A DNA stretch of 5,927 nt from positions 1 through 5,927 of the forward strand of contig CACZPA010000048.1 in NCBI GenBank assembly GCA_902782895.1, written 5' to 3'. Both the position numbers and the translations under genes were made by a program. This DNA comes from an uncultured Eubacteriales bacterium (GTDB taxonomy: Bacteria > Bacillota > Clostridia > Lachnospirales > Bianqueaceae). The notes under the pieces are model-generated. The model did not search any database, was not told the DNA's origin, and worked only from the letters and a program-made list of their open reading frames with translations. This document shows, in pieces, positions 4,774-5,927 of the stretch. Positions within the stretch are counted from its first letter, which is position 1, and every line of letters begins with the position of its first letter.

Positions 4774-5927
4774 ATGAACCAGCTGGATCAGTTTACCGAA
4801 GAGCTGCATGAGTGGTCGTTAAGTGGGAAAGAGCCGTCCTGCGCGTCCCGGGAGCTCCGTTATTATCTGGACTTGCAGGAAAAACGTCTGAAAAGCGCGG
4901 ACACCACAAGAGAAGAGGAGTTCACGCACGTTAAGGAAGAGATCAGCGGCTGCGCGAACCGGACGGAGAATGGATATTCTTCGAAAATCCTGTACCGGGA
5001 AGCGCTCCAGTATATTACCTATCAGAAAAACGGCAAGCAGATCCGGAAGTACCGGCGGCCGGTCAATCTGTATGTTACTTTTGTGGATAAAGAGGGCCAT
5101 GAGGACAGGGAATACACCTGCCCGAACTGCGGCCATACGATGACGGCCCTGCAGGCCAGGGACGGATGTCCGTATTGCGGAACGTTTTTTGAGACGGATG
5201 ATGTCTATCCTTGCGTTTCGTCGTATTATACCGTCCCCGGAATCGTCGAAAGAGCCGGCCTGATGGACAAACTCAAGAAGGAAATGCGGATAGCAGGCCT
5301 CTCCTGCGGCGTGATACTGGCTGTAGTCAGTTTCTTCGCCTGGAACGATATGCACATCGTGTGGCGCATTCTGGCGGCATTGTTTATGGGCGGCTTCTAC
5401 GGCGTCGTATTTGCCTTTATCTGGTATATGTTCCGCAGCTTCCTGGTACTGATCAAGGTTTTCAAAGAAGCCGGGCGGGCCATGCCTCTTCTTAAGACGA
5501 TCACAAGCCGCAAGAAAATGCTGAAATTCATGCAGGCGTATGATCCAAACTTCTCCTATGAGGCCTTTGAGGGCAGACTGCTTTCGCTGCTGCGGACGAT
5601 CATCCTTTCCGACGATAGAGATACGCTCTCGATTCTGGAGGAACCCAGAGATCTGTCCGGCTTTAACAGCGTCGCGGACATGCAGTATCGAGGCGCCACC
5701 TACATCCGGAAGTGTCCCCAGAAGGGACGTATCCTTCGGGTGGAGGGCACAGCTTATCTGAGGGATACTTATGTCCGTAGAACCGTGCGGGAAAAGGACG
5801 AGAAAATTCGGTTTATCCTTGAAAAAGATATGGACGGCCGCGCGGATCCGGGCTTCTCCATCCATCGCGTGCAGTGCCTGAACTGCAACGGCAGCTTCGA
5901 CGCCATACATCGAAAGAACTGTCCCTA
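4774..5927 (+). CDS. Zinc-ribbon, two-TM membrane protein with Tim44-like segment (3' end cut)
   Basis: ATG at 4774 follows AGGGG (4763-4767) by 6 bases, and 384 codons are open to the window edge with no stop, so the C-terminus is missing. The order of parts is: a charged, soluble N-terminus (1-110); a complete zinc ribbon, CPNC (116-119) and CPYC (132-135); two hydrophobic helices at about 172-190 and 196-220, the second perhaps continuing to 229; a basic linker; then a soluble segment from about 254 with the pattern YDPNFSYEAFEGRLLSLLRT, which resembles the start of Tim44/MBA1-type domains. A second ribbon begins with CLNC (368-371), and Cys383-Pro-Tyr would complete it just past the edge. 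Such proteins in Clostridia are usually annotated as zinc-ribbon or TIM44-like membrane proteins of unknown function. It may share a transcript with the Ldh gene, 88 bases upstream, but the repeat-filled gap leaves this open. Confidence 0.8.
   Translation, partial: MNQLDQFTEELHEWSLSGKEPSCASRELRYYLDLQEKRLKSADTTREEEFTHVKEEISGCANRTENGYSSKILYREALQYITYQKNGKQIRKYRRPVNLYVTFVDKEGHEDREYTCPNCGHTMTALQARDGCPYCGTFFETDDVYPCVSSYYTVPGIVERAGLMDKLKKEMRIAGLSCGVILAVVSFFAWNDMHIVWRILAALFMGGFYGVVFAFIWYMFRSFLVLIKVFKEAGRAMPLLKTITSRKKMLKFMQAYDPNFSYEAFEGRLLSLLRTIILSDDRDTLSILEEPRDLSGFNSVADMQYRGATYIRKCPQKGRILRVEGTAYLRDTYVRRTVREKDEKIRFILEKDMDGRADPGFSIHRVQCLNCNGSFDAIHRKNCP

Noticed and set aside
4819..5910. Leftward 363-aa open frame opposite the zinc-ribbon protein
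   Set aside because: The plus-strand frame has an SD, paired CxxC motifs and TM helices; the minus-strand frame has none of these.

Overview
The window looks like chromosomal DNA of a moderately GC-rich gut-type Firmicute, most likely class Clostridia and perhaps near Lachnospiraceae. The reasons are near-consensus sigma-A promoters, strong purine-rich Shine-Dalgarno (SD) sites, a CD3324/Mor-like small regulator of a kind known mainly from Firmicutes, and a zinc-ribbon/Tim44-like membrane protein of a type common in Clostridia. Species cannot be read from the sequence. The first ~680 bases are visibly more AT-rich than the rest.

Left region (1-680). A strong leftward intrinsic terminator (34-71) follows the tail of a leftward reading frame (stop at 87-89) that has no start codon, so a gene seems to have been cut here. 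Next comes a rightward unit: a near-perfect promoter (238-266), a 9-codon leader ORF with its own SD (313-342), a set of mutually exclusive hairpins (334-418), a 70-aa Mor/CD3324-like protein (412-624) that stops before the C-terminal recognition helix, and a terminator hairpin (632-666). The leader plus alternative pairings have the architecture of a translational attenuator of the erm/cat type. This is the most interesting signal in the window.

Middle region (687-3596). A leftward two-gene operon encodes a TldE/PmbA-like protein (687-1994) and a TldD-like metalloprotease (2012-3478, HExxxH motif), separated by 17 bases. It is driven by a perfect TTGACA-17-TATAAT promoter. The -35 box of that promoter overlaps the weaker -35 box of the divergent rightward promoter of the next gene.

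Right region (3597-5927). An Ldh-family (malate/L-lactate dehydrogenase type) NAD(P)-dependent oxidoreductase (3597-4685) is followed by about four degenerate tandem ~17-18-base repeats (4686-4756). A membrane protein with two zinc ribbons and a Tim44-like segment then starts at 4774 and runs off the right edge. No tRNA, rRNA, CRISPR array or intact mobile element was seen.
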